In this document: piece after piece, positions 12,231 through 24,030 of the stretch
How positions within the stretch are numbered: position 1 is the first letter of the stretch
How the letters are laid out: every line of letters begins with the position of its first letter
Assembly: GCA_045837725.1 (NCBI GenBank)
Contig: JBEWZL010000220.1
Span: forward strand, 62,001-126,000
Direction: 5' to 3'
Source of the DNA: Vermamoeba vermiformis
Taxonomy: Eukaryota; Tubulinea; Echinamoebida
Length of the DNA: 64,000 nucleotides
Notes under the pieces: model-generated
The model's database searches: none
What the model was told of the DNA's origin: nothing
Seen by the model: only the letters and a program-made list of their open reading frames with translations
Position numbers and translations under genes: made by a program

Positions 12231-12488
12231 ATTAAATTACGGATCGTCGATCATCCTGATCGCATCTGAACTTTGTTGTTTACCGCTGCGTACAATATTA
12301 CATTAAATAATAATTAAAAATTTCCAGTGTTGAATGAGTTTGATTTGTGAAACCTTTTTCGATCACGATCAACGGACTGATTCGACGATCTGCGGCGGTT
12401 AAAGTAATATGAGGTGCTCTTCTATAGTTTACAAATCAACATAACACTTGTTCTCGTTTCCGTTTATGCCAAGAAGAGGTGTGTTCAC

Positions 12489-12497
12489 TCCCACAAT
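12489..12497 (+). promoter_or_regulatory. DUSE-like upstream element of U3 snoRNA
   Basis: TCCCACAAT fits WCCCAYAAW and begins about 67 nt upstream of the inferred U3 5' end. The same box sits upstream of RNase MRP RNA at 40835. In Dictyostelium this element, at about this distance, marks small-RNA genes (from memory). Confidence 0.7.
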
Positions 12498-12555
12498 AAT
12501 TTTATGCAGTTCTCGCAGCTCCCCTCAAAACTGCGCAATGAACGCATTTGTTTCT

Positions 12556-12795
12556 GACCGTACTTTCAGGATTCATTTCTATAGTACGTTCAGTCATGTC
12601 GTGTCTTTCACACATGGCAAAATCTCTCAGTAGGGATGATGAACTAGGTCTGGGAGTCTTGAGCGGGAAGGTTTGTTGAGAGCTTTACTCAGCCGGCTTC
12701 GGTCGTGCGGAGTACAAAGTCTCACCAGTTGATGAACGTTTCCTCTCAGTCTTCTGCGAGGAAGGGACTCTTCAGAAGTTTGACCTATTCTCTTT
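12556..12795 (+). ncRNA. U3: U3 small nucleolar RNA
   Basis: Box C/D snoRNA that guides early 18S pre-rRNA processing in the nucleolus. The 5' end GACCGTACTTTCAGGATTCATTTCTATAGT matches the U3 GAC-box/box A'/box A region almost base for base (written beyond 20 nt only in outline: ACTTTCAGG at 12562, CATTTCTATAG at 12573). A stem follows (CATGTCGTGT/ACACATGG). GATGATGA near 12637 fits box C', TTGAGCGGGAAGG near 12660 fits box B, and AGTTGATGAACGTT near 12728 fits box C. A CTTCTG/CAGAAG stem comes next, and the RNA ends before a T run at about 12792-12800. Box D is unclear (TTTGA rather than CTGA), so the 3' end is approximate. Confidence 0.88.
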
Positions 12796-12909
12796 TTTTT
12801 TGCCTGAATCTGATCGCATCTACTAAAAAATCGAGAAAAGAAGGGAAGCCTGCAACTCATAAATAAACGACTTCAAATCGTGTGAAGTCTCGTAGGGGCG
12901 TTTATTATT

Positions 12910-15900
12910 TTAACGACGACGCTTGCTAGAATCATCTTTATCGCGATCCGATCTGTCAGATCGCTCAAGAGTTTTCTTGACTTGATCCATCTGCTAAATA
13001 ACTCATAAGAAGCTAATTCACGAACAATATGTAATCGACTTACTCCGTAAGAGCGATCTAATCGCCGAGGACGACCACTGTCGCGGGGCTGTTGACAGCA
13101 TGGTTAGCTAAATCCGCTCGAGAACAACAACAGCAGTCACGCTACGTACCTCCTCTTTGACTTCCTTCTTATCTTTCTTCTCCAGTGCTCCTCGGCTGCT
13201 AGGTCGTTCAATCTCAACGATGCGAGAGCTAGATCTGGTGTCGTGCTCGCGCTCCTTGTGTCTCGAGCCACTGATGTTGTTGTTGCTGCTCGACTCTTTG
13301 TCGTCGCGACTGGGCTTGCGGTCACTGCTCGATGAGACGATCTTGTCACCCGTGGATCTTTCTCACGCTTGTCCTGGCCTGTTGCCGAGCTGCTGGATCC
13401 GGTGCGTGGGATTTTCTTCTCGCGGTCTGTGTTCAGTGCATTAGAATCAAGTAGTGACGATAATACTAAGTGCTATTACCATCTTCGAGCGCGCCTTCTT
13501 CTCGTGGCCGCTTAATAGCGCCAGACTCCTTCTTGACACTGACACTTGACGGGACTGACACTTTGACACTCGATGACACCTTTGGCACGTCACGCTCGCG
13601 ATCTTTGTTTGCAGACGAGGAGGGCACATCGTCTTTAGAGGTCTTTGCAACCTTTTCTGGTCGTTCAGAGCTGCTTCTCTCGCTCTGTCGTTTGCGCTTG
13701 AGGTCTGCGTCTTTGTCCTCGTGACTGGCGCTCTTGGTACTCTTGTGGTCTTTTGACTCGCGCTCTTTGGAGTTGCGTGATTCACTGAAGGGCAACAGTT
13801 AGACATTGCAATTAATTGGGCAGGTACACTCACGATTTGTGCTCAGATTTGCGGTCCTTAGACTCGTCGTGCTTGTGGGATTTGGACTTGCCTATTCAAA
13901 GTCAGTGAGTCAAGTGACTCGCCAAGTAAATTTTTGCAAAGCTTACTCTCGCCGTGAGATTTGCTGGATCCAGAAGTGTTGTTGTTGGCAGCTGGCTTGG
14001 GCTCAACTTCAAGGTCGAGATCTCGATTCATCTCATCGGCACTCATCATTGACGCTTTTTGTTGTTCAAGTTGCGCGGAATATCTGCGGAGTGTGTTAGC
14101 ACGAGGTACTTACAATCTAAAAATAGTCTCGCTCACCGTTGTGCGAGGGTCTTCAAGTCTTCATCGGTCTTGAGCGGCACAATGTTCTCTTCGATCTGAT
14201 CGGCGATTGGTCGATAGCTTGGATAGACTTGTACTAATTTGGTAAGTGCCAGCAAGGCAGATCTCATCTCAACGTATTGGCGACTTGACAGCATGTCAGT
14301 GAGGGCCTAAATTAGCTGTTAGCTTTCCAAATAAGGCTATTCCCGTCCACGTACTGTCAACAAGTTGTCACGCTCCCACGTGGCCAACATTTTGCGGTAG
14401 CCCTTGTAGTCAATGTTGTTCATGGCGGTCATGCCCGAAGCATCGAACAGATTGCGATCTAATCGCCATTTTTGGAAGGTGATCAGCACTTCTTTCACGA
14501 ACAGACCGACACGTGCTGCTTCTTGGTCTGTGCAGCCGTACAAGATCCAGCTCACCGAGTCGAAGAACTGCAAAGATTAGACGACTATATTTGGAAACTG
14601 AATGGCCGTACCTTGTTGCAGACATCGAGCAGGTTGTAGTTAGGCACTTGCAATTGGTGCAGCAAAAACAATATTTTGGCGCTGAACATGGCGTCTTCGA
14701 GTGTCATTTTCATGCGCGGAATGAGACACTGTTCTAAAAATAGATCGGCTGTCTCGGTGGTCCCTATAGCAACATCGGTTAGTTCTAAGAATAGCCACAA
14801 TGACACGTGTCACATACAGGTCGCGAACCAATTCTTCTTGTCCTGTTCGAGCTGTTTCATCACGTGCTTGTTCACGGTCTCAAAGCGCTTCAGTTCACTC
14901 TTCAGCTGTGAAATGCTCTCTTCGAGCAGTGTTTGCTGTTCTTTCTTCTGGCCAGGCTCAGCTTGTTTCTGTTGCTGTGCTTTCACGAACTGATTGTACT
15001 GTTCGACGGGCACGTGAATGTCTGACAGGCGCAGTGTCCAGAACGTCGCGTACCACTCCGCACTGACTATATTTAGTAATGGATCGACAATGACAAACAG
15101 ACTTTACCTTAAATGGTTCGTTTTGTCGTCGAACAGTTCTCTGACAGTGTCGACTAATTTGGCAGTGGGCGGTGCTGTCACTTGCTGTTGCACTTCTTCG
15201 CGCTGCACAACATCGGTCTATTTTTAGCGTTAGAGACAATGCTAAATATAGTAAATCAGTGTAACTTACGTAGAAGTGATTCATGAACGGTCGCAACAGG
15301 TGGAATGCATATTCAGAAGTCACGTGATACTGTTTGACAAGTGTTGCCAAATCAGGCAAGTGAGTGCGCAGTTCGGGCTTTTGAGTGAGCACGAGTTTCA
15401 TGAACGCTGCAAACTGCAATGTCGTCACGTGACCTTGATCGACAGCGTAGGCAGCGAGTTGAGCAGATGGCGGGGCATTGGGTCCATAAATAGACGCAGC
15501 ACGCAGTTGTGCAAAGGCTGCAAATAGCGGTGCTGGCCCAACTTTGATGGTGGCATCGGCGAGGGGTTCGTATTGACGGCGCGTCGGTGTGGGCTCGAGA
15601 CTGATTTGGGCTTGTGACTGCAAATACACCGTTCAGTGAATGAGATTCAATGAATGAATTTGACACGTGTCACATACCAGATCGTGCAGTACTTGTCCAG
15701 CACTCTGCGCGAGCACTTGTTCGTCGTAAATGTCTTCGAGCACGCGAATGTTGGCCATGTGCCCAATGATCTCGCTGATCACGAGCACTTGCCACGGGTT
15801 GTGATTGGTCCGAATCTGCTGCACCATGTACGTCAGCATGGACTTGAGTTCAATGCGCGAGCCAAACTTCTGGAACAAATAGCCGCAGAACTGCGACAGA

Positions 15901-18453
15901 CCCTGCAGCCACGTGGCAATGCTGAGTCCTTCTTCTTTGATCTCTTGTTTGGTCGACGAGACTAACTTCTCCAACAACAGATCTGCAGGCACGTGATCAG
16001 TACGATGACAGGTGTCACGTGTCACACGAGTACTTACAGCTGAGCACATCGCACGTGAGATTCGAGACGTATTTGACAGTGTCGACGACAGGCTTGATGA
16101 TGTTCGTGTAGGTCTGGATCTGGCCCAAGATCTGTTCGAAGGGCGGGAATGGTGCGCTGTGGGTGATGCGGCCCAATTGACGACCGATCGATCGCACATT
16201 GTCGGTGGAGATACGACTGCCAAATATAGACATTAGAACTGCACTATGCCGCGTGTCACTTGACGTACCGCAACAACTTCTTCGCTTCATTTGCAGCTTC
16301 AGCGCGGGAGATGATGAGCGCGGGATATTTCTGACTGGTCTTCCACTGATAATAGAGTCGGTAGCGCACTTCGTAGTGATAGTGCACGAGAATGTCCCAC
16401 ACTTCATTGCTCGCGGCTGGATTGGCGGGCAACAACTGCAGTGCGGGCATCAGCACGTCTGCGAGGATCACTTCGACCTCTTCCGTGAACTCTGCTGCGG
16501 GCTTGGGGGCACTCTAAATATAGCTCAGTGCCTGTCCTTATTAGTACACGATGGCAGCACGTACCTTCTTGAAGAAGTTCTTGAGCACACGACAGACCTT
16601 GAAGAACAATATCGTGTCCAAGTGCAAATAAGGACCGAGACACTTGAGCAGCGGGAAGATCAAGTGTTGCAGCTCAATGATGCTCGTGGCTTGGGGCTCA
16701 GTCTGCTTGACGTACTCTTTGGGTGTCTCTTTGTTGATGGACAGGCTAAAAATAGATTAGAAGACTAGAGCTATAAATAGCACTACGTACGGTCTGTAGA
16801 GCGGTTCAATCGTGTAGTGAATGCGCTGACACAATAGCGCGGCAATCTGCAAGTGAAACGTGTCAATGCGAGTGTTGCGCTAAGGGCTAATAATAGCACA
16901 TACCCCAGGGTGCTGTGCGGGGAAGTACGAGAAGAGTCGCTTCAACAAGACATCACTCGTCTTCCACTCGTGCACATCGAGCAGGGCCTCTAACAGTCCT
17001 AACTTCTGATTGGCCAGCTGTGCAAAGTGACACGTGTCAATGACTAATGTTCAGTGAACAGTGACACGTGTCACTCATAGCTACGTACCAGTGGCTTGAG
17101 TTGTTCCTCGCGCTCAGCTCGCTTGTCCTTCTTCTCATTGCTATTCGTCGCAGGTTTGGCAGTCAAATTCACCGCGCCAATAGTGCGCGCTTCTTTCTTC
17201 GCGTCCAAAATCTTTTTCTTGGCATCACTCGCCATCTCTTCGTCTTCGGGTTTCAACTGCGCTCAGTAGTCAGTGAGTTACCCATTCTATCTGCAAACAA
17301 CTGCAAAGACTACTCACGTGCGGATAGATCTCATCGAGCGCGAGCACTTGATGTTTGATCAGCGTTGCAGTCAAGCGATGCAAACTCTTCGGGGCCACGC
17401 GCTGCTCGCTCTGATAGAACTGATATTTGAAGCCGAGGATGTGCGCCAAATAGGCCTGCGGGAACATGTAGACGAGTGGCAAGAAGGCCGTGTTGTCAAT
17501 GTGTTGTTCAAAGGCGTCGAGTACAATGTCGAACACGCGGTTAGGATCGAGATCAAAGTGACCAATCAGCGCGCGCACATTGCCGCTGACACCGTGCACC
17601 GTGTTGGCGTCGAACGGTGTGTTGAGTTCAGTCAACAGCTTGGAATAGCCTTCATTCTCTTCGCGGACCAGGTTGAATTTGTTCTGCGTGAGACCGCGCT
17701 TGGTTCTGATGACTGCTTCTTTGCGCCCAAACACATCGGCATTGATTGCAATCACTTTGGCCTGTGCTAAGAAGTGTCGATCCAGCCGTTCTAACAACAT
17801 CTTGCGCGGCAAGAATCCTTGCTTCTATCATCGCGTGAGCATATTAGAGTGAAAATACACGGTTGAACTTACCATAGACTGCTGCACAAATTCGTAAAGG
17901 TTCTGCTTGATCTTTTCGTCTTTGACTTTGCGCTCAGTTTTGATTGCTGTCATAATAGCCCATTTAATATGGATATCATTGATTAACGCGATATATATTA
18001 CCTATTAGCCAAATCACATCCACCACTACTGATGCGAGGTCTTTGAATATGGCCTGTGTGTATAATTAGAAATGTCGTAAATTTTTCTTTGGATAGAAAA
18101 ATTATTTCATGCAAATTATCGTTGTTAATATGAATGCTATAGCTAAATAATAGAATTAAAATTATTTAAAAATAATTACCAATTCTTCGCTTTTGAGAAA
18201 TTGAATAACTTTATCGATCACCAATCGACCAGCTAGAATTGCATCAATCACTTCAAATATAATCTTTTTAAATACTCTGCGTGACTCCATATCTTTGCTT
18301 TCATAGCCCTGATGAATGGAGTTGAGATCCACCATCCTACAAAGTCAGAGATCAGTAAGCATCCCGTACGATTTCCACAGTTAATATAGCATACAATTTG
18401 GCTTTCCCCTTCTCCCAGTCCTTAGTGACTTGATCAGTCACATATTCTGCCAT
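12910..18453 (-). CDS. THOC2: THO complex subunit 2
   Basis: Scaffold of the THO/TREX complex, which couples transcription to mRNP assembly and export in the nucleus. Start MAEYVTDQVTKDWEKGKAKLYA at 18453. Helical N-terminal half with PQAYLAHILGFKYQFYQ; a strongly conserved block FPPFEQILGQIQTYTNIIKP...TWLQGLSQFCGYLF (15690-16200); then the Tho2 C-terminal domain SKLYVQLPAHLPDFFY-like region followed by a long Lys/Ser/Glu/Asp/Arg tail (13450-14050) ending DDSSKRRR. That RS/KE-rich tail is usual for THOC2. About 15 or more short introns, many with CTAAAWATAG or TGACACGTGTCA. The gene ends at 12910, with AATAAA just downstream on its strand. It spans 5.5 kb, the largest gene here. Confidence 0.9.
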
Positions 18454-18611
18454 TGTGGTAGTGTTCTGAGGTGCAACTAAAATAATGTTCCACCGTAACA
18501 TCCGAAAGACTTAATGGAAACTGGGGTACTATCCGGCACTTACATTGCCGATACCAGATTGGATATATGCTAAGAGGCTTGATTAACAAAATAATGCGCT
18601 ACTTGTTCTTT

Positions 18612-19793
18612 ATTTAGGTCCAAATTTCTCGTTGTACAACTGCTTGATCTCAGGCTTAGCTTCCATAAGGGCTATAATCTGCTCTCTATTGTTCTTATAT
18701 GCCGCATCTAACACTCGAGCAGGCTCGTATCCGCGATTCGAGTCCAGCAACACTTTGAACATGTCAATGGCGCGCGGAGATTCAGAGAGTAGCATCAGCA
18801 GCGAGACGACTCTTCTGCCCACCACACACGGCGAGTCCTCCGCCCCTGCATCGAGCAGCATATTCAACACTTCTAAGCTGCGCACAAAGTGGATGGGTCT
18901 GTCCATCAAGCGATAATTTCCTTCGGCTTTAGCACCGTACTTCAACAACAACTTGATCATTCTAATCGAATTGTTCTTCACTGCTAAATATAGTGGTGGC
19001 AGTTCGACTTCACTGTCCACATTTGGATCGGCTCCAGATTGCATCAAGAGTTCGGCAATTTGACACGTGTCATCGTACTTGGACGCCTGGTGCAAGTAAG
19101 TGACGTGGCAAAATGAATCCATCAACTTGGGGTCATGCATGCCAGCTTTGAATAACATGCAGCTGATTTGATCCCAACCCTGTTCAATCGCAAGCTTTAG
19201 CAAATCTAGTTTTGCTGGATCTTTCTTGAGCAGTTTATGCGCCAGTAGTGCTTTGACTAACGATCGATGGCCATAAAATACGCCATAATATGTCTTGCCC
19301 ATTAATATTTTATCGAACTCTTTCTGTTGTTCTTCGGTAGCAGCCTCGTTCTTTTCTGCAAGTAATTGACGGATCAGATCTGACAGCGAGAACTTCTCTA
19401 AATCCTCGTCTGACATGTTGTTCGGCACACTATCGAGTTCTCGAGTTCTATTCCAGTGCTTCAAATTCACCGCAAACGAGGTTACTCTTTTGTAAAGTTC
19501 TCGCCAAGTCCATGTCGTTGACTCTTCAAAGCCTCGTTGAACCTCAGGCAGGCCTCCATAATAACGTCCATAGCGCAGTCTCCAAGTCATATCGGGAAGG
19601 GCTTCGATGGTAGTTTTAAATGAGTGACAGATCTCCCGACATCTAGCGACATCTTCAATCGCGCAATAATTCTTGAATATAATCGAGGATAATTCTTGCG
19701 GCATGGTTAATAATCCAAGGACCTCATTTCCATTGAGCTGATCCATCTCGAGTTGATTCTGCAATATGATGTGTGGAGCTGTGTAGTTCATTA
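18612..19793 (-). CDS. F-box/ankyrin-repeat protein
   Basis: Intronless reading frame of about 393 residues. The N-terminal LTMPQELSSIIFKNYCAIEDVARCREICHSF looks like a degenerate F-box (residues 29-60; motif longer than shown), so it may recruit an SCF ubiquitin ligase. WRLRYGRYYGG and TWTWRELYKR follow, typical F-box trailing elements. Ankyrin repeats occupy about residues 160-350: YYGVFYGHRSLVKALLAHK, AELLMQSGADPNV, PLYLAVKNNSIRMIKLLLKYGA, LEVLNMLLDAGA. No introns, unlike its neighbours. Substrate unknown. Confidence 0.75.
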
Positions 19794-19995
19794 GAAGACT
19801 GTTATGATAATCAACTAGACATGATTCGCTTATTTAAGGCGTGGTCTATGTTACCTACAGGACTGAAAGTGCCCAAGTGACTTTTGTCAACATTCTTTTA
19901 AAGTGTCGCGCGAGCAACGGCACTCGATTAAGGTACCCAACATGAGTGCAGGCATTATGATAAGGTGCTATATTACATCGATTTATTCGACCACG

Positions 19996-21499
19996 TTACG
20001 ACGAAAAGACATATTCAGCCACGAACACGTGCATAATTTTCTGAATGTCGAGCACGGCAGGCAGATCGAGGTGCTTCAAATCATCGCTGGCACGGTGCCA
20101 CTGCGGTGGGAAGGGCGTTACAATCAAGTGCACTATGGGCACATCGCGCTGCAAGAAAGGCACGTGATCATCTTCAATCGGATAGTGGTGCAAGCGCTGC
20201 GATTTGAAGAAAGTGCCAGGAGTAGTGACCCTATTGCCTTATTAGTACATATCGCTGCATCGATCGCTCAGCACTGACACGTGTCACACTTACAACTTGA
20301 GCTTGCGCAGTCGTTGTTCGACAGCGACCAAGAGATCAAACTTGTGGTCAGTCTTCTCGAAGAAGCTGTGAAAGGCCGCGTTGGGTGCCCCGACCAGATC
20401 CAACAACACGAACAGCTCAATGTTCTGCAGCTCCGTCTGAGACACCTGTTAGCGAGACTAAGCACAGCAACAGCGCACTCACCTTGCCGTTCACACCAGC
20501 AGTGTCCGCCATCTTTGCAGCCAAGTGTCGCGAGCCATAGCTGTGCACACAAGTGTCAGCACCTCACCACTGCACATCACCGCCAGTCACTTACAGCGAG
20601 TCAGTCTTGGTCCACATCTTGAAGGCCTCTTCGCCGTCAAAGAAGATCAACTTGATGCCGTCTAATAGGCCAGCATATTAGTCTCGTGTCTCGTGCTAGC
20701 ATTGTACTCACATCCAGGCTTGAGTGTGCCAGTGATGTCAATGTGTCGCGCGAGGTCCAACAACATGGCGCACGGCACTGCAGAGTCGGTGGCAGCCACG
20801 AACACAAAGTCCTGGTGCACGGTGCGTGAGTACTATTAAGTGAGACTACTACTGGTACTGGTACTGACCTTGAACAGCTTGGAGTCGTAGTGCGCGGACA
20901 GGACGAGGTAGTTCTCAACAGGGTCTGCGGGATAGGTCGCTATAATATTCGTGAACTTCTTGTCGCCAATCACCGTGTTCTGTTCGAAACTGTCCAGATG
21001 TACCTGGCAACCAACGGGTGAGCTTGAGTATAGCAAGCATAGTTATAGTGCGTACTGTAAAATAGGTCTTATGCAACTCGCTGATGATATAGTTCTGCAC
21101 TACAGTGTGTTCTGGCGTGTCTGGTACACGCACCACGGCAATGTTTTTCAGATCTGTATCGAAATTGTCTGCAGTAATCTTACTGCTAATTTCCTAAATA
21201 TAATATTATTGTCAATAATAATGGCGATCTCAAATTATTATTAATTTAAAGCTTAACCGATTAAATTATTATGGATAATTTGATTATTCCGCCTAACTTT
21301 CATATGCTGATAAAACCCGTTATAATACCTTGACTTTAGACAATGGTAATTTATATGGACCAGTGGGCTCTGATAGCACCGGATCTGATCGTCGTGGTGC
21401 TCCAAAGGCGGAGTCAAAGGTGGTGAACCACACTAGCGCTACCAGTACAAAAAACGATGTAAATACAGTCACAGCTGTTCTCTTTGTCATTCTTAGCAT
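19996..21499 (-). CDS. QPCT: Glutaminyl-peptide cyclotransferase (M28 fold)
   Basis: Zinc enzyme that cyclises N-terminal glutamine to pyroglutamate in the secretory pathway. The start MLRMTKRTAVTVFTSFFVLVALVWF gives a type II signal anchor, as in Golgi QPCTL. Then TPEHTVVQNYI, HLDSFEQNT, NIIATYPADP, LVLSAHYDSK (first zinc ligand His), ATDSAVPCAMLLDLAR (zinc Asp), KLIFFDGEEAF (catalytic and zinc Glu), SLYGSRHLA, LFVLLDLVGA, IEDDHVPFLQRDVPIVHLIV (third zinc His within DDHVPF), and WHRASDDLKHLD. All expected active-site positions are present. Five or more introns; the one near 20230-20290 holds TGACACGTGTCA. Confidence 0.9.
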
Positions 21500-21586
21500 T
21501 GAAATCCTAGTAATTAACTGAATTCAATTGGTGTGCTGTGTTGTGCAGTGGATGTGAGACAAAAAAAACAGCAGTCGCTTATTACT

Positions 21587-22825
21587 ATGTTACGTGCCAC
21601 ACAACGCGTGTGCAAGTCTTCAATATTTAATACTACAGTAACAAAGGCACCCAGGCGCTTCGGCAATCAAAGCAGATCAGTTTTTTCAGCCATGTCAATT
21701 TCAAATTCTGCATCAAATAACAGCATTAGAGTAAGTTACAATTTATTATAGAGAAATTGCAAATATAATTCAGTAATATAGTGTATAATCAAGCTCGCCC
21801 ACACGATTAATGAATAATTGCCTTAAAATAATTTTATTCGTGACACAGCCCTAATTAACTTATTATACTGCCAGTGCGTTACACCTGAGCAAGCAGCAGC
21901 TATAGACGCAGACTTGATGAGCCCCGAAGTCGGATTCAGACTCGAACAATTGATGGAGCTCGCAGGACTGAGTTGTGCTGCAGCATTGAGTCGTGTCTAT
22001 CCTCGCGACAAATACGCGCGTGTGCTGGTAGTGGCTGGACCAGGCAGTACGTCTATAATGCTCAATAATAATAGGGACCGTACTGATGTCGCGCAGACAA
22101 CGGTGGTGATGCACTGGTAGCCGCACGACACTTGCAGCACTTCGGCTACAGACCGCACGTGATCTATCCCAAGCCCACGCACAACACGCTTTATTTGGTA
22201 GGACTTGCCTAATTAGGTAATACGTCACCTGACACTCACCACACAGACACTGCTCGCACAACTCAAGTACATGCACGTGCCAGTGAGCGACCAGTTCAGT
22301 GAAAAAGACATTCATGAACACGATGTGGTACTCGACGGCATCTTCGGCTTCAGTTTCAAGGGGGAAGTGCGCGCACCATTCGACGCGGTGATCAAGGTAC
22401 GATGTGCGGCTATATTTAGCACTCAATTATTGCACTAATTTCATTTGCAGACCCTCAATAGCAGCACCTTGCCTATTGTCAGCATTGATATTCCTTCAGG
22501 CTGGGATGTTTCCCAGGGCAATGTCTCAGGTCAGGGTTTGACACGTGTCGACTTGTTAGGTATGCAGAGCTAAATATAGACCTCACACGCACTCACTGCC
22601 AAATATAGTATCGCTCACTGCACCCAAGCCCTGTGCCAAGCTGTTCAAGGGCACGCACTATCTGGGCGGCAGATTTGTGCCCGAGTAAGTGTTTCGTGCT
22701 GCTGTCCTCTGCTGTCGCATTGACCACTCGACAGTGCTCTGCGCGACAAGTACCGCCTGACCATTCCTGCGTACAGTGGGGCTGAGCAGTGCGTGGAGAT
22801 CACTCACTGTGCCCTGGTGGATTGA
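21587..22825 (+). CDS. NAXE: NAD(P)HX epimerase (YjeF_N family)
   Basis: Repairs damaged NAD(P)H hydrates by epimerising R-NAD(P)HX so the dehydratase NAXD can act. The start [14 protein letters not shown] with Arg/Ser/Thr-rich leader predicts a mitochondrial presequence. Core: [43 protein letters not shown] (signature; the exon junction falls inside GPGNN), [26 protein letters not shown], and [13 protein letters not shown]-terminal [24 protein letters not shown]. The intron at about 22199-22248 carries GCCTAATTAGGT and others carry CTAAATATAG. Faces NAA20 tail to tail with only 62 bp between stops. Confidence 0.94.
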
Positions 22826-22887
22826 AATAAATGTGCAGCACGTGCTTGACTGACTTCCAAATAAGGAGAATGGCGCGTTTATTCCCA

Positions 22888-23752
22888 TCACAGTGTGTCA
22901 TCGAGTTCGTACGGCATCACCGCGCGGTCCAGTGGTTTGATCGACTTCTTGTGCACATCGCGCGGCAGTGCTTTCCGCATGTCTGCACAGTGGTCAGTGG
23001 GGGCTGCAGTCAGTGTCATGCCGCTCAATACGTACCGAATGCGTCCTCCTCGCCCGAGTAATAGTTCGTGACTGTTCTATACACCGAGTAGCCTAGTGTC
23101 TTGTACATGTTTATCGCCACTGAATTTGATTTGCGCACGAACAGATCTACAAAGTACGCGTTGTGACTGTCATATGCGCGCATTAGTTAAGCTGCATGCA
23201 CGTCATTAATATCGTAGTAATGTACGCACATCTTTTCAGACACGAGTTCGCAGAGATTCATCAACTTGCGCGCCACACCGTAGCGGCGGAATTCAGGACC
23301 AACAGTGATTGCTGTCACATGTCCGTGCCACTTCTCTCCAGGTCCTTCTGCCTTGCCATATACTAAATATAGTATTAGTCGGCAGTAATAGCTCATTAGA
23401 CACGTCAAAAAAATAAATTAAAAAATTTAAAAAATTATACGCGCTTTAAATATTCATTTCGCAACATAATATCGTAACCAATGTACTCTGTAGTGTATAA
23501 TAATATCTCTGATTTTTTCTTACAATATCCGACGACTCTGCTGCCGATCGAGTCCACTACGTAGTTGTATTCGGGCCATGTAACTAAATATTGCAAGTAG
23601 AATCCCAAATTGTACTGTTTTGATAATATTCCATGAGTCTAAGGTCTAATCCAACCAAGCTACTTTCGCCCTACCGTTTCAGTGTACGCATCCAGATTCA
23701 CGTTGTTGAAGCGCAACAAATCGTTGCATGTAAATTGCCTGGTTGTGGTCAT
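22888..23752 (-). CDS. NAA20: NatB catalytic subunit, N-alpha-acetyltransferase 20
   Basis: GNAT-fold enzyme that acetylates nascent chains starting Met-Asp/Glu/Asn/Gln on the ribosome. Start MTTTRQFTCNDLLRFNNVNLD is nearly identical to animal and yeast NAA20. Further exons: FYLQYLVTWPEYNYVV, GKAEGPGEKWHGHVTAITV, then the acetyl-CoA loop EFRRYGVARKLM, YFVDLFVRKSNSVAINMYKTLGYSVYR (one unbroken conserved run, cited in part) and EDAFDMRKALPRD. Ends KPLDRAVMPYELDDTL. Four introns. The start lies 278 bp from the divergent BRCT gene. Confidence 0.95.
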
Positions 23753-24030
23753 TTTAAGTCTGTTATATTCTCAAGAAAGTTCAGTTGTACGTGCAAACTT
23801 GGCCTTTATCAATTTTATGCGGCCAGAAAAAGTCAGAAAAAACTGAGATAGGCAGACATAAATAGAGAATTCTGCGGCCTGTCATTTTCAACCTTGCGTT
23901 ACTAAGGTACCACGCATCATTCAACTAGCCGTGCCGGTCAGCCCTGCCAGTCTCGACTAGTACCTGTTCTTGTTGAATTTTGTGTGCCCTTTTTAACTCT
24001 CGCTCCATCCAACAACTTTATTTCTTTACC

